A stretch of 36,865 bases of DNA, from the IMG/VR virus record IMGVR_UViG_3300009008_000117, positions 1 to 36,865 of that record; one strand, 5' to 3'. The stretch comes from a virus. The translations under genes and the position numbers were made by a program. This document shows, piece by piece, positions 7,573-16,329 of the stretch. Position 1 is the stretch's first letter, and each line of letters opens with the position of its first letter. Under the pieces are notes generated by a model. That model ran no database searches, was not told where the DNA came from, and saw only the letters and a list, made by a program, of their open reading frames with translations.

Positions 7573-7897
7573 AGCTGACTTGAAGGAAATGATTGTGCAA
7601 CTGCTAGCAGAACAAGAAGAGCCCGCTCGGTTAACACAAAAAAGTATGAGCGCTTCTAGCTTTGTCCGTGCAGGCAAGGAAGGCCGCCAAGATGTAACGG
7701 GAGAATTAACCCCACAAGAGCAGGGAATTATAGATCAGGTCGACCAGTTTTTGTTGAACTTGGCAAAAGTACCCGGCGTGGACATTAATGCTAGCAAAGC
7801 ACTCCTCCAACGCGTGGTTCAACTCCTCCAACGTCAACTGGTCCCCAAACAACAACAGGCAGCCCCCGAAGCCGCTACACAAGGAACACAGAAATAA
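7559..7897 (+). CDS. MRITKADLKxMI-type small protein (candidate capsid-targeted protein)
   Basis: A 112-residue protein starting with MRITKADLKEMIVQLLAEQE, a variant of the N-terminal helix found in 4298, 5223, 8436 and 16330. LAE fits the (Leu/Ile)-x-Glu cleavage pattern of T4-type prohead proteases. The rest is a Ser/Gln-rich linker, a helical segment (about residues 50-95, with QVDQFLLNLAKV and LLQRVVQLLQRQL) and an Ala/Gln-rich tail. No domain is recognised. Its ATG lies in the end of the previous gene and its stop overlaps the next ATG (TAATG), so translation is probably coupled. Confidence 0.7.
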   Translation: MRITKADLKEMIVQLLAEQEEPARLTQKSMSASSFVRAGKEGRQDVTGELTPQEQGIIDQVDQFLLNLAKVPGVDINASKALLQRVVQLLQRQLVPKQQQAAPEAATQGTQK

Positions 7898-8439
7898 TGG
7901 CAAGTATTTATGAAATTGTACAAGGCTTAGCGCAAGCCGCCGCTAATGCATATGATGGCGCTCTGGGTGAAGACTATGAACCCGCTAAACCCGGAATCCT
8001 GCGTCGAGAAGAGGGAGATGCCCTTATCGACCAGCGCGTAATGGACGGCTTTAATGTAAAGTTTTATGGCAACATGATGTGCTTAAGTTATCAATCCGAG
8101 ATTCAACTAAAAGAAGTATACGCTTCTGGCTTTGAGACGGAAATGGAACAACGCATCGCCGACATCGCCGGTTGGTTGAAGAAAGAATATAAAAAGATTA
8201 CAGGCGATTCAGTCACCTTAACAACCGAGGGTGAAATCGACGTACTTGTTCAAAACTCTTCCCGAGTCCGGACGTGGGTTCAAGCGAAACAACACTACAA
8301 AGTAGGCGGCCTGGATGACGAGATGCATATCGAAGCACCCTCTCGTAATAGAGTAGAAAGGACTTGGCAAGAATTTTTAGATTTAGGCGATTGGAAAGGC
8401 AAGCGCCCCAGTAACGATACAAGGAAAAAAGATTCATGA
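7897..8439 (+). CDS. Conserved hypothetical protein of T4-like phages, 180 aa
   Basis: A soluble mixed alpha/beta protein beginning MASIYEIVQGLAQAAANAYD. The middle contains VMDGFNVKFYGNMMCLSYQ and SEIQLKEVYA, then a helix (MEQRIADIAGWLKKEYKKI) and DVLVQNSSRVRTWVQAKQ. I recognise it as a well-conserved gene that lies upstream of the terminase in related environmental phages, but know no function. It overlaps both neighbours by a few bases. A structural or packaging role is suggested only by its position just before a candidate head protein and the terminase. Confidence 0.75.
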   Translation: MASIYEIVQGLAQAAANAYDGALGEDYEPAKPGILRREEGDALIDQRVMDGFNVKFYGNMMCLSYQSEIQLKEVYASGFETEMEQRIADIAGWLKKEYKKITGDSVTLTTEGEIDVLVQNSSRVRTWVQAKQHYKVGGLDDEMHIEAPSRNRVERTWQEFLDLGDWKGKRPSNDTRKKDS

Positions 8440-8783
8440 AGATTTCAATTGCACGACTTAAAGAGATTATTATGGAAGAAGTTGCTCACGCAACCAACGA
8501 GGCTCATGACAAAGATTGGGGAATGGGCAAGGATGAAAAGTCTCGCACTCGACCCGGCGAAGAAGATTATACAGGACACAAGGGAGATGAATCTCACACA
8601 CATCCCGGCGAACTTGATTACGAAGATGAAGGCGAAGATCTTGAAGGAAAGGCTAACCGAGTACTCGCGGATCTCCACGACGTAATGACTGCTGCTGGAC
8701 TCAACGTTGATATAAGTGGCGGCGTGAGCGATGACGTTGAAGACGAAGAGGAAGTCGAAATAGAACTTGCAGATGATGAATGA
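8436..8783 (+). CDS. Acidic MKISxxxLKxII-type protein (candidate capsid-targeted protein)
   Basis: A 115-residue, strongly acidic protein starting MKISIARLKEIIMEEVAHA, the same N-terminal helix type as 4298 and 5223, with IME matching the gp21 cleavage pattern. A short tandem repeat follows: RTRPGEEDYTGHKGDE and HTHPGELDYEDEGED (about residues 36-70). The end is a run of Asp/Glu. Acidic internal peptides are typical of T4-type prohead cores, so a core or internal protein role fits, though it is not shown. It overlaps the terminase start (ATGA) and may be translated with it. Confidence 0.7.
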   Translation: MKISIARLKEIIMEEVAHATNEAHDKDWGMGKDEKSRTRPGEEDYTGHKGDESHTHPGELDYEDEGEDLEGKANRVLADLHDVMTAAGLNVDISGGVSDDVEDEEEVEIELADDE

Positions 8784-10363
8784 GCTTTCAATTAGACAAG
8801 AAGCAACAAGTCCAAGAGATATTGAAATGCGGGAAAGATCCGTCTTACTTTCTTAAAACATATGCGCGCATCTCCCATCCGATGCATGGCCTCATTTTGT
8901 TTGATACATATGATTTCCAAGATGAACTTCTGACTGATTTTAATGATTACCGCTTTAACGTCATTTTGAAAGCCCGACAGCTTGGCATTTCAACTATCAC
9001 CGCTGGCTACGTTGTGTGGATGATGCTGTTCCACCGCGATAAGGCTATCTTGGTTATGGCCACTAAGTTTGCGACGGCCGGAAACCTCGTAAAGAAAGTG
9101 AAGGGTATCATGCGCCAGCTTCCAGATTGGATAAAGATTTCCACTATCAGTGTAGATAATCGTACTTCCTTTGAACTCTCTAATGGTTCCTCAATCAAAG
9201 CAGCTTCTACCTCTGGGGATGCTGGTCGTTCGGAAGCCCTGTCGCTGTTGGTGTTAGACGAGGCTGCCCACATTGAAAACCTAGAAGAACTATGGACCGG
9301 TCTATACCCCACCCTCTCGACTGGTGGTCGATGTATTGCGTTGTCAACCCCTAACGGAGTAGGAAATTGGTTTCACAAGACCTGTATCGATGCCGCGGCC
9401 GGCGCCAACAACTTTAATCTTACAACGCTTCCATGGGATGTACACCCCGAACGAGATGACGTGTGGTATCAAAAAGAAACCAAAAACATGTCACGCCGGC
9501 AAATTGCCCAAGAACTCCAATGCAACTTCAACACGTCAGGTGAAACTGTGATTGACCCCGACTGCATGGAGTGGTTGTTGTCCGGAGTTAGAGAGCCTCT
9601 ACATCGTACTGGTTTTGATCGTAATTTTTGGATTTGGGAAGAGTTTGATCCAACCTGCAATTATTTAATGGTGGTGGATGTCTCCCGCGGCGATGGTGCT
9701 GACTTTTCTACTTTTCATATTATTAAATTGGAGACCCTAGAAATCATCGGAGAGTACCAAGGAAAACTAACACCAGACTTATATGCCAACATGCTCAATC
9801 AAGTCGGCCGAGAGTTCGGAAATGCCATGATGGTAGTAGAAAATAATAATATTGGCTATACAGTACTTGACAAACTCACAGAATACGGTTATCCTAATCT
9901 ATATTACTCTATTAAGTCTACTCATGAATACATTGAGCAACACCAAGCAGAAATTCGCTCTTCTGCTATCGCCGGCTTCACCACCACAATGAAAACGCGA
10001 CCCCTAATAGTTGCAAAATTAGAAGAGTTTATAAGAAATAAACTAATTAAAGTGTATTCATCGCGTCTGGTTAATGAAATGAAAACTTTTATTTGGAAAA
10101 ATGGCAAACCCCAAGCCATGAAAGGTTATAATGATGATTTAATTATGGCCTTGGCGATTGGTTGTTGGGTGCGCGACACGGCTATTCAAGCAAACGCTCG
10201 TGATCTGAACTATCAAAAAGCTTTTGTAGATGCCATCATCACCACCAAGACAACCATGAACACACGCATTAGTGGGCAGCATGGATACAAGAAGGATAAC
10301 GTTTTTGATAAAATGAGCGAAGCAGAAAAACTTTATGCCCAATACAAATGGATTATCAAGTGA
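8780..10363 (+). CDS. Terminase large subunit (T4 gp17-like)
   Basis: A 527-residue DNA-packaging motor. The ATPase domain has a Walker A variant ARQLGIST (about residues 65-72), Walker B LLVLDEAAH (156-164, Asp160/Glu161) and the coupling motif STPNG (189-193). The nuclease domain has VVDVSRGDGADFS (298-310), the usual first acidic residue of RNase H-like terminase nucleases, then VVENNNIG and a late YNDDLIMALA. T4 gp17 is 610 residues, so this is slightly short, as is common in relatives. It uses ATP to pump DNA into the prohead through the portal, encoded next, and cuts the concatemer. No recognisable small terminase gene is visible in the window. Confidence 0.96.
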   Translation: MSFQLDKKQQVQEILKCGKDPSYFLKTYARISHPMHGLILFDTYDFQDELLTDFNDYRFNVILKARQLGISTITAGYVVWMMLFHRDKAILVMATKFATAGNLVKKVKGIMRQLPDWIKISTISVDNRTSFELSNGSSIKAASTSGDAGRSEALSLLVLDEAAHIENLEELWTGLYPTLSTGGRCIALSTPNGVGNWFHKTCIDAAAGANNFNLTTLPWDVHPERDDVWYQKETKNMSRRQIAQELQCNFNTSGETVIDPDCMEWLLSGVREPLHRTGFDRNFWIWEEFDPTCNYLMVVDVSRGDGADFSTFHIIKLETLEIIGEYQGKLTPDLYANMLNQVGREFGNAMMVVENNNIGYTVLDKLTEYGYPNLYYSIKSTHEYIEQHQAEIRSSAIAGFTTTMKTRPLIVAKLEEFIRNKLIKVYSSRLVNEMKTFIWKNGKPQAMKGYNDDLIMALAIGCWVRDTAIQANARDLNYQKAFVDAIITTKTTMNTRISGQHGYKKDNVFDKMSEAEKLYAQYKWIIK

Positions 10364-10371
10364 GATTATAA

Positions 10372-12360
10372 ATGGCAGACCCCAAGAAAAACCCCGCTAA
10401 TAGTAACACCACCCTGTTTAAAGCTCTAACCCGACTTTTCTCAGGCCCTATTGTTAGTTACCGTTCGCAGTCCGGACGCAGAATTAGACGCCAACATCTA
10501 GATAAGTTTTCATCTAGATTCAAGTCAGCGTCGGGACAACAGTTTAAAAAGACGATGCACAACCCGCTCAACGAGTTGGGCGCAAACGCAATCGCAAACC
10601 AGCGCCGTTCTGAGCGCTATGTTGATTTTGACCAGATGGAGTACATGCCGGAGATTGCATCCACTCTAGACATCTACGCAGATGAGATGACCACCTATTC
10701 TGAATTACGACCCATGTTAAACATTCGCTGCCCCAATGAAGAAATTGAAGCTGTGCTCGGTGTCCTCTTTGATAGCATACTTAATCTCAAGTATAACCTT
10801 TTTGGCTGGGCGCGCACCATGTGCAAGTATGGCGACTTCTTTCTCTACCTAGACGTAGATGAAAAATATGGCGTCCAGTCGGTCATCGCCCTTCCCTCTC
10901 AAGAAATTGAAAGGCTCGAAGGACAAGACTCTACCAATCCTAACTACGTTCAATATCAGTGGAACTCTGCCGGCATGACTTTTGAGAACTGGCAAATTGC
11001 CCACTTCAGAGTCCTAGGAAATGATAAGTATTCTCCATATGGTACATCAATTTTGGAACCAGCACGACGCATCTGGAGGCAGCTAGTGCTTATGGAAGAC
11101 GCCATGATGGCATACCGTGTTATCCGTTCGTCTGAACGACGCGTCTTTAAGATTGACGTTGGTGGCATTCCCCCACAAGACGTAGAGCAGTACATGCAAA
11201 AGATTGTAAGTAACCTTAAGCGACACACAATTGTGGATCCCTCCACAGGACAAGTCGACTTGCGCTACAATCCTATGAGCATCGAGGAAGATTACTTCAT
11301 TCCTATTCGTCCCGGTTCCGCAACAGACATTACGTCGCTCGCCGGCGCACAAAACATTACCCAGATTGATGATATCAAGTATTTACGTGACAAGCTTTTC
11401 TCCGCACTCAAGATTCCTCAATCCTACTTAACGATGGGAGAGGGAGGAGAAGAAGATAAAACCACTCTGGCCCAGAAAGACATGCGGTTTGCAAGAACCA
11501 TCCAGAGACTACAACGAGTCATCATCGCAGAACTTACAAAGATTGGAATCATCCATCTCTATACCCTAGGTTTCAGAGGGGACGACTTATTAAGCTTCAG
11601 CTTAACCCTCAACAACCCCTCGAAGATCGCAGAGCTTCAAGAAATCGAAACGTGGAAGCAGAAGTTCGATATCGCGGGAGCCGCTACAGAAGGCTTCTTC
11701 TCTCGCCGCTGGGTTACTGAACACATCTTTGGGATGTCTCACGAAGACTTCATTCGCAACCAACGCGAAATGTATTATGATCGGAAGCACGATGCAGCAC
11801 TTCAACAAGTGGCAGAAGCAGCCGCTGCAGAAGGGGGCATGGGTGGTGGCGACATGGGAGGAGACCTTGGGGGTGATCTTGGAGGAGACCTTGGAGGCGA
11901 CCTTGGAGGAGACTTGGGTGGAGGGCCCGAAGAGATGCCCGCAGCAGAAGCGGGTGGCGACGAAGGCGCCGAAGACACCGCCCTTCTGGCAGTTCCCCCT
12001 GGATCTCGAAATGAACCACGTCTTACACCTGGGGCTAAAGGCAAAGTCTATTATCCTAAGAAGGTCGATCAACGGCCCGCCGGCGCCAGAACGCGCTCTA
12101 ATGCCGCTAAATATAATCGGGAAAAGGGAGGTTCATCCGCTCGGAATATTACCCCTGGAATGGGCGACCTGCAATCATTGGTAAAAATGGGCGGCGCATC
12201 AACAGGTATTTATGAAGAAGAAGAACCTATTTATAAAACAGGAGAGTTGTTAGAAGAAAATCAGCTATTCCAAATAAATGAATCTACGCGTAAACTAATT
12301 ATGGAATTAGAACAAAAGAGTGAAACCCCTACGGAGCAAACACATGAAGACACGACATAA
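10372..12360 (+). CDS. Portal protein (T4 gp20-like)
   Basis: A 662-residue protein directly after the terminase. Portal-type features include LNELGANAIANQRRSERYVDF-type N-terminal region, DEMTTYSELRPM, a long helix-rich stem, and LKIPQSYLTMGEGGEEDKTTL (split here for length) followed by FARTIQRLQ, which is typical of gp20 homologues. Portals form the dodecameric ring at the head vertex that nucleates assembly and passes DNA. The C-terminal fifth is unusual: a run of DLGG repeats (residues about 494-517), an acidic stretch, a Lys/Arg-rich stretch and an acidic tail. T4 gp20 is 524 residues, so this tail accounts for the extra length. It overlaps the next gene by 17 bases. Confidence 0.93.
   Translation: MADPKKNPANSNTTLFKALTRLFSGPIVSYRSQSGRRIRRQHLDKFSSRFKSASGQQFKKTMHNPLNELGANAIANQRRSERYVDFDQMEYMPEIASTLDIYADEMTTYSELRPMLNIRCPNEEIEAVLGVLFDSILNLKYNLFGWARTMCKYGDFFLYLDVDEKYGVQSVIALPSQEIERLEGQDSTNPNYVQYQWNSAGMTFENWQIAHFRVLGNDKYSPYGTSILEPARRIWRQLVLMEDAMMAYRVIRSSERRVFKIDVGGIPPQDVEQYMQKIVSNLKRHTIVDPSTGQVDLRYNPMSIEEDYFIPIRPGSATDITSLAGAQNITQIDDIKYLRDKLFSALKIPQSYLTMGEGGEEDKTTLAQKDMRFARTIQRLQRVIIAELTKIGIIHLYTLGFRGDDLLSFSLTLNNPSKIAELQEIETWKQKFDIAGAATEGFFSRRWVTEHIFGMSHEDFIRNQREMYYDRKHDAALQQVAEAAAAEGGMGGGDMGGDLGGDLGGDLGGDLGGDLGGGPEEMPAAEAGGDEGAEDTALLAVPPGSRNEPRLTPGAKGKVYYPKKVDQRPAGARTRSNAAKYNREKGGSSARNITPGMGDLQSLVKMGGASTGIYEEEEPIYKTGELLEENQLFQINESTRKLIMELEQKSETPTEQTHEDTT
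11851..11922 (+). repeat. 12-bp tandem repeat coding DLGG, six copies, in portal gene
   Basis: Six in-frame units of the form GACCTTGGAGGA, with small variations, encode (Asp-Leu/Met-Gly-Gly)x6 in the portal C-terminal region. The first unit has ATG in place of CTT. A similar but shorter array lies in the scaffold gene at 22333-22386. Confidence 0.9.
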
Positions 12361-13177
12361 TAAAAAACGTAATTCGGCCTTTGTTTATGAAGCTCTGGTT
12401 AGAGAAGCGACAGTAGCAATGCTGAAGAAAGACACTGCACGCTGTAACACAGCCGTGAGAATTATCAAGAAACACTTTAAAGAGGGAAGCCTTTTAAGAC
12501 ATGACTTAGAGTGTCATCGTTCTCTGTATGAAAATCAAAGCTTGGACAAGGAAACATCGGAAAAGATTTTAAGAGAAGCCAAAATGGCCAATCGACTATT
12601 AGACGCTGAAGGTCTCTTCGGCGAACAAAGCGAACTCATCCGGGACATCAATAAAGAATTAGAACCCAGAGTCTTTGGCAACTTTGTTCCTAATTATAAA
12701 TCTTTGGCTTCCATAGCACAAATTTTCTCCGATAAGATCTCTCCCAAACATCAAGTTATATTAGAAAATGAAATCGTTAAGAACATGATGAATGCGTCGG
12801 TTGTCCGCGATAACCAGTCAGAAATAGACCATGTAGTGGTGCGTGCTTTTACTCAAAAGTTTAATAATAAATACGATAAAGATTTGCTAGCCGAACAAAA
12901 GGAACTCTTAACTTATTATATTTCTTCGTTCGCCGACAACGCTCTCGAATTGAAGATATTCTTAAATGAAGAAATCGCGCGCTTAAAGACTCAATTGGAG
13001 GGCGCCCGAACGGTGGAGGATATCAAGAATGACAAAGACATGCTCCAGAAAACTGAAGAGATCATAGGACGCCTTAGCGAGTTCTCTAATGCGCCGGTGG
13101 ATGATGAAGTGCTCTTAACCATTTTAAAAACTCAAAGTCTCGTAAAGGAAATCTATTCAGATGGCAATCACAGTTAG
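12344..13177 (+). CDS. Conserved head-cluster protein, helical, 277 aa (possible prohead core protein)
   Basis: The ATG at 12344 gives the basic N-terminus MKTRHNKKRNSAFVYEALVR, which I recognise from related environmental phages; in-frame starts further upstream lie inside the portal gene. The protein is nearly all helix and contains many (Leu/Ile)-x-Glu sites. In T4 the interval between portal and protease encodes small prohead core proteins (gp67, gp68), so a role in the prohead core is possible, but I see no sequence similarity to them. It overlaps the portal gene by 17 bases and the next gene by 17 bases. Function unassigned. Confidence 0.75.
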   Translation: MKTRHNKKRNSAFVYEALVREATVAMLKKDTARCNTAVRIIKKHFKEGSLLRHDLECHRSLYENQSLDKETSEKILREAKMANRLLDAEGLFGEQSELIRDINKELEPRVFGNFVPNYKSLASIAQIFSDKISPKHQVILENEIVKNMMNASVVRDNQSEIDHVVVRAFTQKFNNKYDKDLLAEQKELLTYYISSFADNALELKIFLNEEIARLKTQLEGARTVEDIKNDKDMLQKTEEIIGRLSEFSNAPVDDEVLLTILKTQSLVKEIYSDGNHS

Positions 13178-13703
13178 AATTGGAAAGGGAGATTCGCCCG
13201 AAGCCACTGTTCGTTTAGAATTAGATGTGCGCAAAAGCATGAACGGCGATTTAATGATTTTTGATCACGGGGATATCGATATTGTCCTTTCTACTAAGAA
13301 CAATAAAATCACGGCCTTCCCTAAAGAGACCATGAACGACTTGGTGTATGGTGCCCAGAACAGATTGTTTGCCCACTTACGCAAAAAAGGCCTTGTTATA
13401 GCTGATTCTATTCAAGGGGGGGCTTTTTATGGTGCTTTCGAGGCACTCATGGAGGAAACTAGTGCTGAAAATCTCAGCACACCCAAGCTGGCATTGATAA
13501 ATATTTCTAATTTTATTGATGAAGAGCGCCCCTACTTCGAATCCACCGAAGCCTTTATCTCTATGGCCGATGATGAGCTTGTCCACCCGGATAAGGCTGA
13601 TTCCACCGAACTTGGAGAGGTGCCACAGCGTTCTGAACAAGGATCTATTCGTCCTGGATATATTAGGGATCCATATTCCTTAAGTTATCTGTATACGATT
13701 TAG
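13161..13703 (+). CDS. Conserved head-cluster protein, 180 aa, unknown function
   Basis: The first two thirds look alpha/beta (VRLELDVRKSMNGDLMIFD, DIDIVLSTKNNKITAFP, MNDLVYGAQNRLFAHLR) and contain AFYGAFEALMEE; the C-terminus is acidic and polar and ends in SLSYLYTI. I recognise the family from T4-like marine phages but know of no assigned role. Its start lies inside the end of the previous gene, and the next gene follows after 9 bases with GGAG in between. The neighbours are portal and prohead protease, so a head assembly function is likely but not shown. Confidence 0.72.
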   Translation: MAITVRIGKGDSPEATVRLELDVRKSMNGDLMIFDHGDIDIVLSTKNNKITAFPKETMNDLVYGAQNRLFAHLRKKGLVIADSIQGGAFYGAFEALMEETSAENLSTPKLALINISNFIDEERPYFESTEAFISMADDELVHPDKADSTELGEVPQRSEQGSIRPGYIRDPYSLSYLYTI

Positions 13704-13712
13704 GAGCCTTCT

Positions 13713-14540
13713 ATGTCTGAAATGAAATTGATAATGGAGAATTGGCGCTCTTATCACACAGACCAGTTACAACTATTGCGTGAAAATGAGGTGGCAGATT
13801 TAGTCAGTGATGCCCTCGAACAAGCAATGAAAGACATTGAAGATAAAGTTGATGCCGAGGTAGAAAAGAGAGACAACGAAGAGGAAGGTGCCCTAGAGAA
13901 AAAAACTTTAGCGGAGGCCGAACAGTTAAACGAATCATTGGCGATGGGCGCTGTTCTTGTCCTTTGGGTTAAGGCGATTGGTCTTTTAACAGCAACAGGA
14001 GTTGTGGCGAAAATTGCTAACTATGTTTTTATTAAGATGGGAATCGCAGGTCGTGAGCGCGAATGGGAACGGGCACTTGATCCAGCTTCTCCTGCTGCTA
14101 ATGTGGAAATCCCACTGGAGAAATTTGCTAGTTTTTTAGAAGAAACCGCCAAGGCATTGGCTACGGGCGGCTTTAATCGGGTGGCCATGAAGTTGGTTGA
14201 TAAACTTGTTACAGACCCAACCAAAAAAGAAGAATTGAAGGAAAAAATTGATCTAATGGCTCGTATTATGGTTTTTATTATTACTGTTGGGGCAGGCATT
14301 AACGAGTTAACCAAAGGTGCAGAGGCTTCTGGTAACGTATCTACATACTTTATGAATCTAGCAAGGGAAGCAGATGTGGCAAATGTTCCTGGTATGGACG
14401 CTATAGGAAATTTGTTTGAAGCCGGCGCAGATAGTATGGAATTTATAAAAAAAACTTCTCAAATTGTATCTAAAGCATTGGCCGGCTCGGGCAACACACA
14501 ACGTTGGACCAGCATTCTTTTTGAGGAGGATTTAATGTAA
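13713..14540 (+). CDS. MEN-WRSY-type protein with hydrophobic segments, 275 aa
   Basis: Begins MSEMKLIMENWRSYHTDQL. The LIMENWRSY core is matched by LLMESWRGY in the gene at 15495, on the other side of the protease gene. IME and LRE in this N-terminus fit the gp21 cleavage pattern. A strongly acidic helix (about residues 35-70) is followed by a hydrophobic region (about 75-110, GAVLVLWVKAIGLLTATGVV) and another (about 190-205, MVFIITVGAGI), so the protein may insert in a membrane. Internal head proteins that are ejected into the host can have such segments. Function is unknown; the N-terminal parallel is the main clue. Confidence 0.7.
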   Translation: MSEMKLIMENWRSYHTDQLQLLRENEVADLVSDALEQAMKDIEDKVDAEVEKRDNEEEGALEKKTLAEAEQLNESLAMGAVLVLWVKAIGLLTATGVVAKIANYVFIKMGIAGREREWERALDPASPAANVEIPLEKFASFLEETAKALATGGFNRVAMKLVDKLVTDPTKKEELKEKIDLMARIMVFIITVGAGINELTKGAEASGNVSTYFMNLAREADVANVPGMDAIGNLFEAGADSMEFIKKTSQIVSKALAGSGNTQRWTSILFEEDLM

Positions 14541-14845
14541 TGGAACTATTATATTTTATACTGTGTGCCTACGGGCTCACTCAAATTCTAGTATACGGAA
14601 AAGTTTTAGACTTGTTACGCCCGACGAAAGGATGGCTGGGCCAACTATTTAGTTGCCCTATGTGTATGGGTTTTCACGTAGGTTGGATTTTAATGCTACT
14701 TTCTCCTTACACAGAACTATTTAATTTTGATGTAACCCCGGTAAATTATCTTCTTTTAGGATCTCTCTCATCGGGCACATCGTATATTTTAAATATGGTT
14801 TTTGGAGACGAAGGAATTAAACATGAATACAAATACATGGATTAG
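14540..14845 (+). CDS. DUF1360-like membrane protein, 101 aa
   Basis: A small membrane protein starting at the ATG that overlaps the preceding stop (TAATG). It has three likely spans (residues 1-18, about 44-58, about 68-85) and the motif SCPMCMGFHVGW (about 37-48), which matches the CPxCxGFW-type signature of DUF1360 proteins found in bacteria and phages. The role of that family is not known to me. Its position between two head genes is common in related phages but does not explain its job. Confidence 0.7.
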   Translation: MELLYFILCAYGLTQILVYGKVLDLLRPTKGWLGQLFSCPMCMGFHVGWILMLLSPYTELFNFDVTPVNYLLLGSLSSGTSYILNMVFGDEGIKHEYKYMD

Positions 14846-14891
14846 CAAATGGAGACTACAACCCGTTCGGCGTTGTTGTAAAGGTTCTTAG
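14823..14891 (+). CDS. Tiny basic ORF, 22 aa, uncertain
   Basis: An ATG within the end of the previous gene opens a 22-residue frame that fills the short gap before the protease gene: MNTNTWISKWRLQPVRRCC. It ends KGS and has a Trp/Arg/Cys-rich composition. The frame could be accidental. I list it because it covers the only gap in this stretch and its stop lies two bases before the protease ATG. Confidence 0.25.
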   Translation: MNTNTWISKWRLQPVRRCCKGS

Positions 14892-14893
14892 CT

Positions 14894-15502
14894 ATGGCTA
14901 AAGTTTTATTGCGTGAATATTATGCCCTCTGCGAAGGCGGCGTATGTCAAGATTTATTAACTGAAGAAGAGAAGAGATTCGTTTCTAATGGCGGGATGAT
15001 GCTTTCTGGCAAACTCCAAGAAGCTGACGTCCAAAATGGAAACGGACGCGTCTATCCCTATAAAGTTTTGATGCGCGAGGTAGGGAATTATAAGAAACTA
15101 GTAAAAGAGAATCGCGCTCTCGGCGAACTAGATCACCCCGATGATTCAGTCATTAATCTTAAGAACGCCTCCCACATGGTAACAGATGTGTGGATGGAAG
15201 ACAAAGCCGTGATGGGCAAAGTCAAAGTGCTTGATACCCCATCTGGCAATATCCTTCGCGGCCTTGTCAACAGCGGCGCACAGCTTGGTATCTCATCCCG
15301 AGGCATGGGATCTGTTAGCGAAGCCCAAGGACAGACAATCGTAGAAGATGACTTCCAACTTATCTGTTTTGATTTTGTATCGGAGCCTTCTACGCCCGGC
15401 GCCTATATGATGAAAGAAGCAAAAGATTTGAGTACCCCTAACGTGTTCACTAAAGCAGATCGCATTAACCGACTGCTCAACGAGGTCTTAGAAAGTGAGT
15501 AA
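14894..15502 (+). CDS. Prohead maturation protease (T4 gp21-like)
   Basis: A 202-residue serine protease of the caudovirus prohead type. The likely catalytic residues are visible: His81 in GELDHP, Ser134/Ser135 in LGISSRGMGS, and an acidic residue in CFDFVSEPS (Asp160). T4 gp21 (212 residues) cuts scaffold, capsid and internal proteins after (Leu/Ile)-x-Glu when the prohead is complete. Such sites occur in the candidate substrates here: capsid protein (LRE, residues 58-60), scaffold, and the N-termini of several short proteins. The conserved N-terminal LSGKLQEADVQNGNGRVYP supports the family. Its stop overlaps the GTG start of the next gene. Confidence 0.94.
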   Translation: MAKVLLREYYALCEGGVCQDLLTEEEKRFVSNGGMMLSGKLQEADVQNGNGRVYPYKVLMREVGNYKKLVKENRALGELDHPDDSVINLKNASHMVTDVWMEDKAVMGKVKVLDTPSGNILRGLVNSGAQLGISSRGMGSVSEAQGQTIVEDDFQLICFDFVSEPSTPGAYMMKEAKDLSTPNVFTKADRINRLLNEVLESE

Positions 15503-16313
15503 AAATTGGTCAAGTTTTGAGAAAGATCAACTTCTCATGGAAAGCTGGAGAGGTTATCTAGAGGAAGAAATAGTATTGGAAGAGCTTAATCAAATGCTGC
15601 TTGATGAAGGCATGAGAGAACAGATCCAGGCTTTTATACAGCGGGTGGGAACTTATCTTAGTAAGTTTTGGAGTAGCCCTGAGTTTAGAGAAGCCGAGCT
15701 AGAAGATGCTGGAGAGGCCTTAGCCGCAACTAAAGAAAAAGTCGGTGCCCAGCTAGAAGATATGTGGGGAGACGGTTTGGAAGGCCTAGCTAAGATAATA
15801 CTCTTGCAGTTAAAAATGCAAAAAAAGGTTGTAAATGAACGTAATTTATATGAGGCCGTCTTTAAGATGGTTCAATATGTTTATAAAAAAGGTGCTCAAG
15901 TAGCCGCCGGCGCGAAAAATACCGCTCGCGTGGCCGCAGCAGGTAGCACCATGGGCACTAGCGCCGGCGCCGAGCTTTTCTTAAGAAAGGTGTTGAAGGA
16001 TGAGATAGCCGGCGCCAAGGCCGTAGCCGAGGAGCTAGCCGGTGACGAGAAGGTAGCACAGATGCTTTTAGCACAACTAATGGAGTTGCCCGAGATCCAG
16101 CAAGCCATGGCGGCCGACAAGTGCCCCGCCAACACTCCCCAGGAAAAGGTATGGCACGAGATGGGGCTAGTGCGCGATCCAGAGGGCAAATGTTATTCTT
16201 CGGAGGATAACGTACCGCCCCGAGAACCCCTGGATGCAGCCGTCGACGCCTACGGAACACCCAAGGCTCAAGCTTTATTGAAAAAGTTCAAAGCTGAACA
16301 AGCCGCCGAATAG
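15495..16313 (+). CDS. MES-WRGY-type helical protein next to the protease, 272 aa
   Basis: Starts at GTG 15495, overlapping the protease stop; there is no better ATG, and the GTG start yields MSKNWSSFEKDQLLMESWRGYLEEE (N-terminus given in two parts: MSKNWSSFEKDQ, then LLMESWRGYLEEE). LLMESWRGY matches LIMENWRSY in the gene at 13713. LME and LEE fit the gp21 cleavage pattern. The protein is helical, with an Ala/Gly-rich centre (about residues 135-165) and a C-terminal segment with CPANTPQEKVWHEMGLVRD and a second Cys. It may be a prohead core or internal protein. Function unassigned. Confidence 0.7.
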   Translation: MSKNWSSFEKDQLLMESWRGYLEEEIVLEELNQMLLDEGMREQIQAFIQRVGTYLSKFWSSPEFREAELEDAGEALAATKEKVGAQLEDMWGDGLEGLAKIILLQLKMQKKVVNERNLYEAVFKMVQYVYKKGAQVAAGAKNTARVAAAGSTMGTSAGAELFLRKVLKDEIAGAKAVAEELAGDEKVAQMLLAQLMELPEIQQAMAADKCPANTPQEKVWHEMGLVRDPEGKCYSSEDNVPPREPLDAAVDAYGTPKAQALLKKFKAEQAAE

Positions 16314-16329
16314 AATCCAAGGAAGATTA

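Noticed and set aside
11851-11922. Direct repeats as a CRISPR-like array
   Set aside because: Units are 12 bases, contiguous and in frame with DLGG coding; there are no spacers.
11602-12072. Long minus-strand open frame opposite the portal gene
   Set aside because: It mirrors the low-complexity DLGG region of the portal gene, has no ribosome site, and no neighbours on that strand are supported.
11729-12184. 151-codon + strand frame inside the portal gene
   Set aside because: Out-of-frame reading of the portal repeat region; no start context or recognisable protein.
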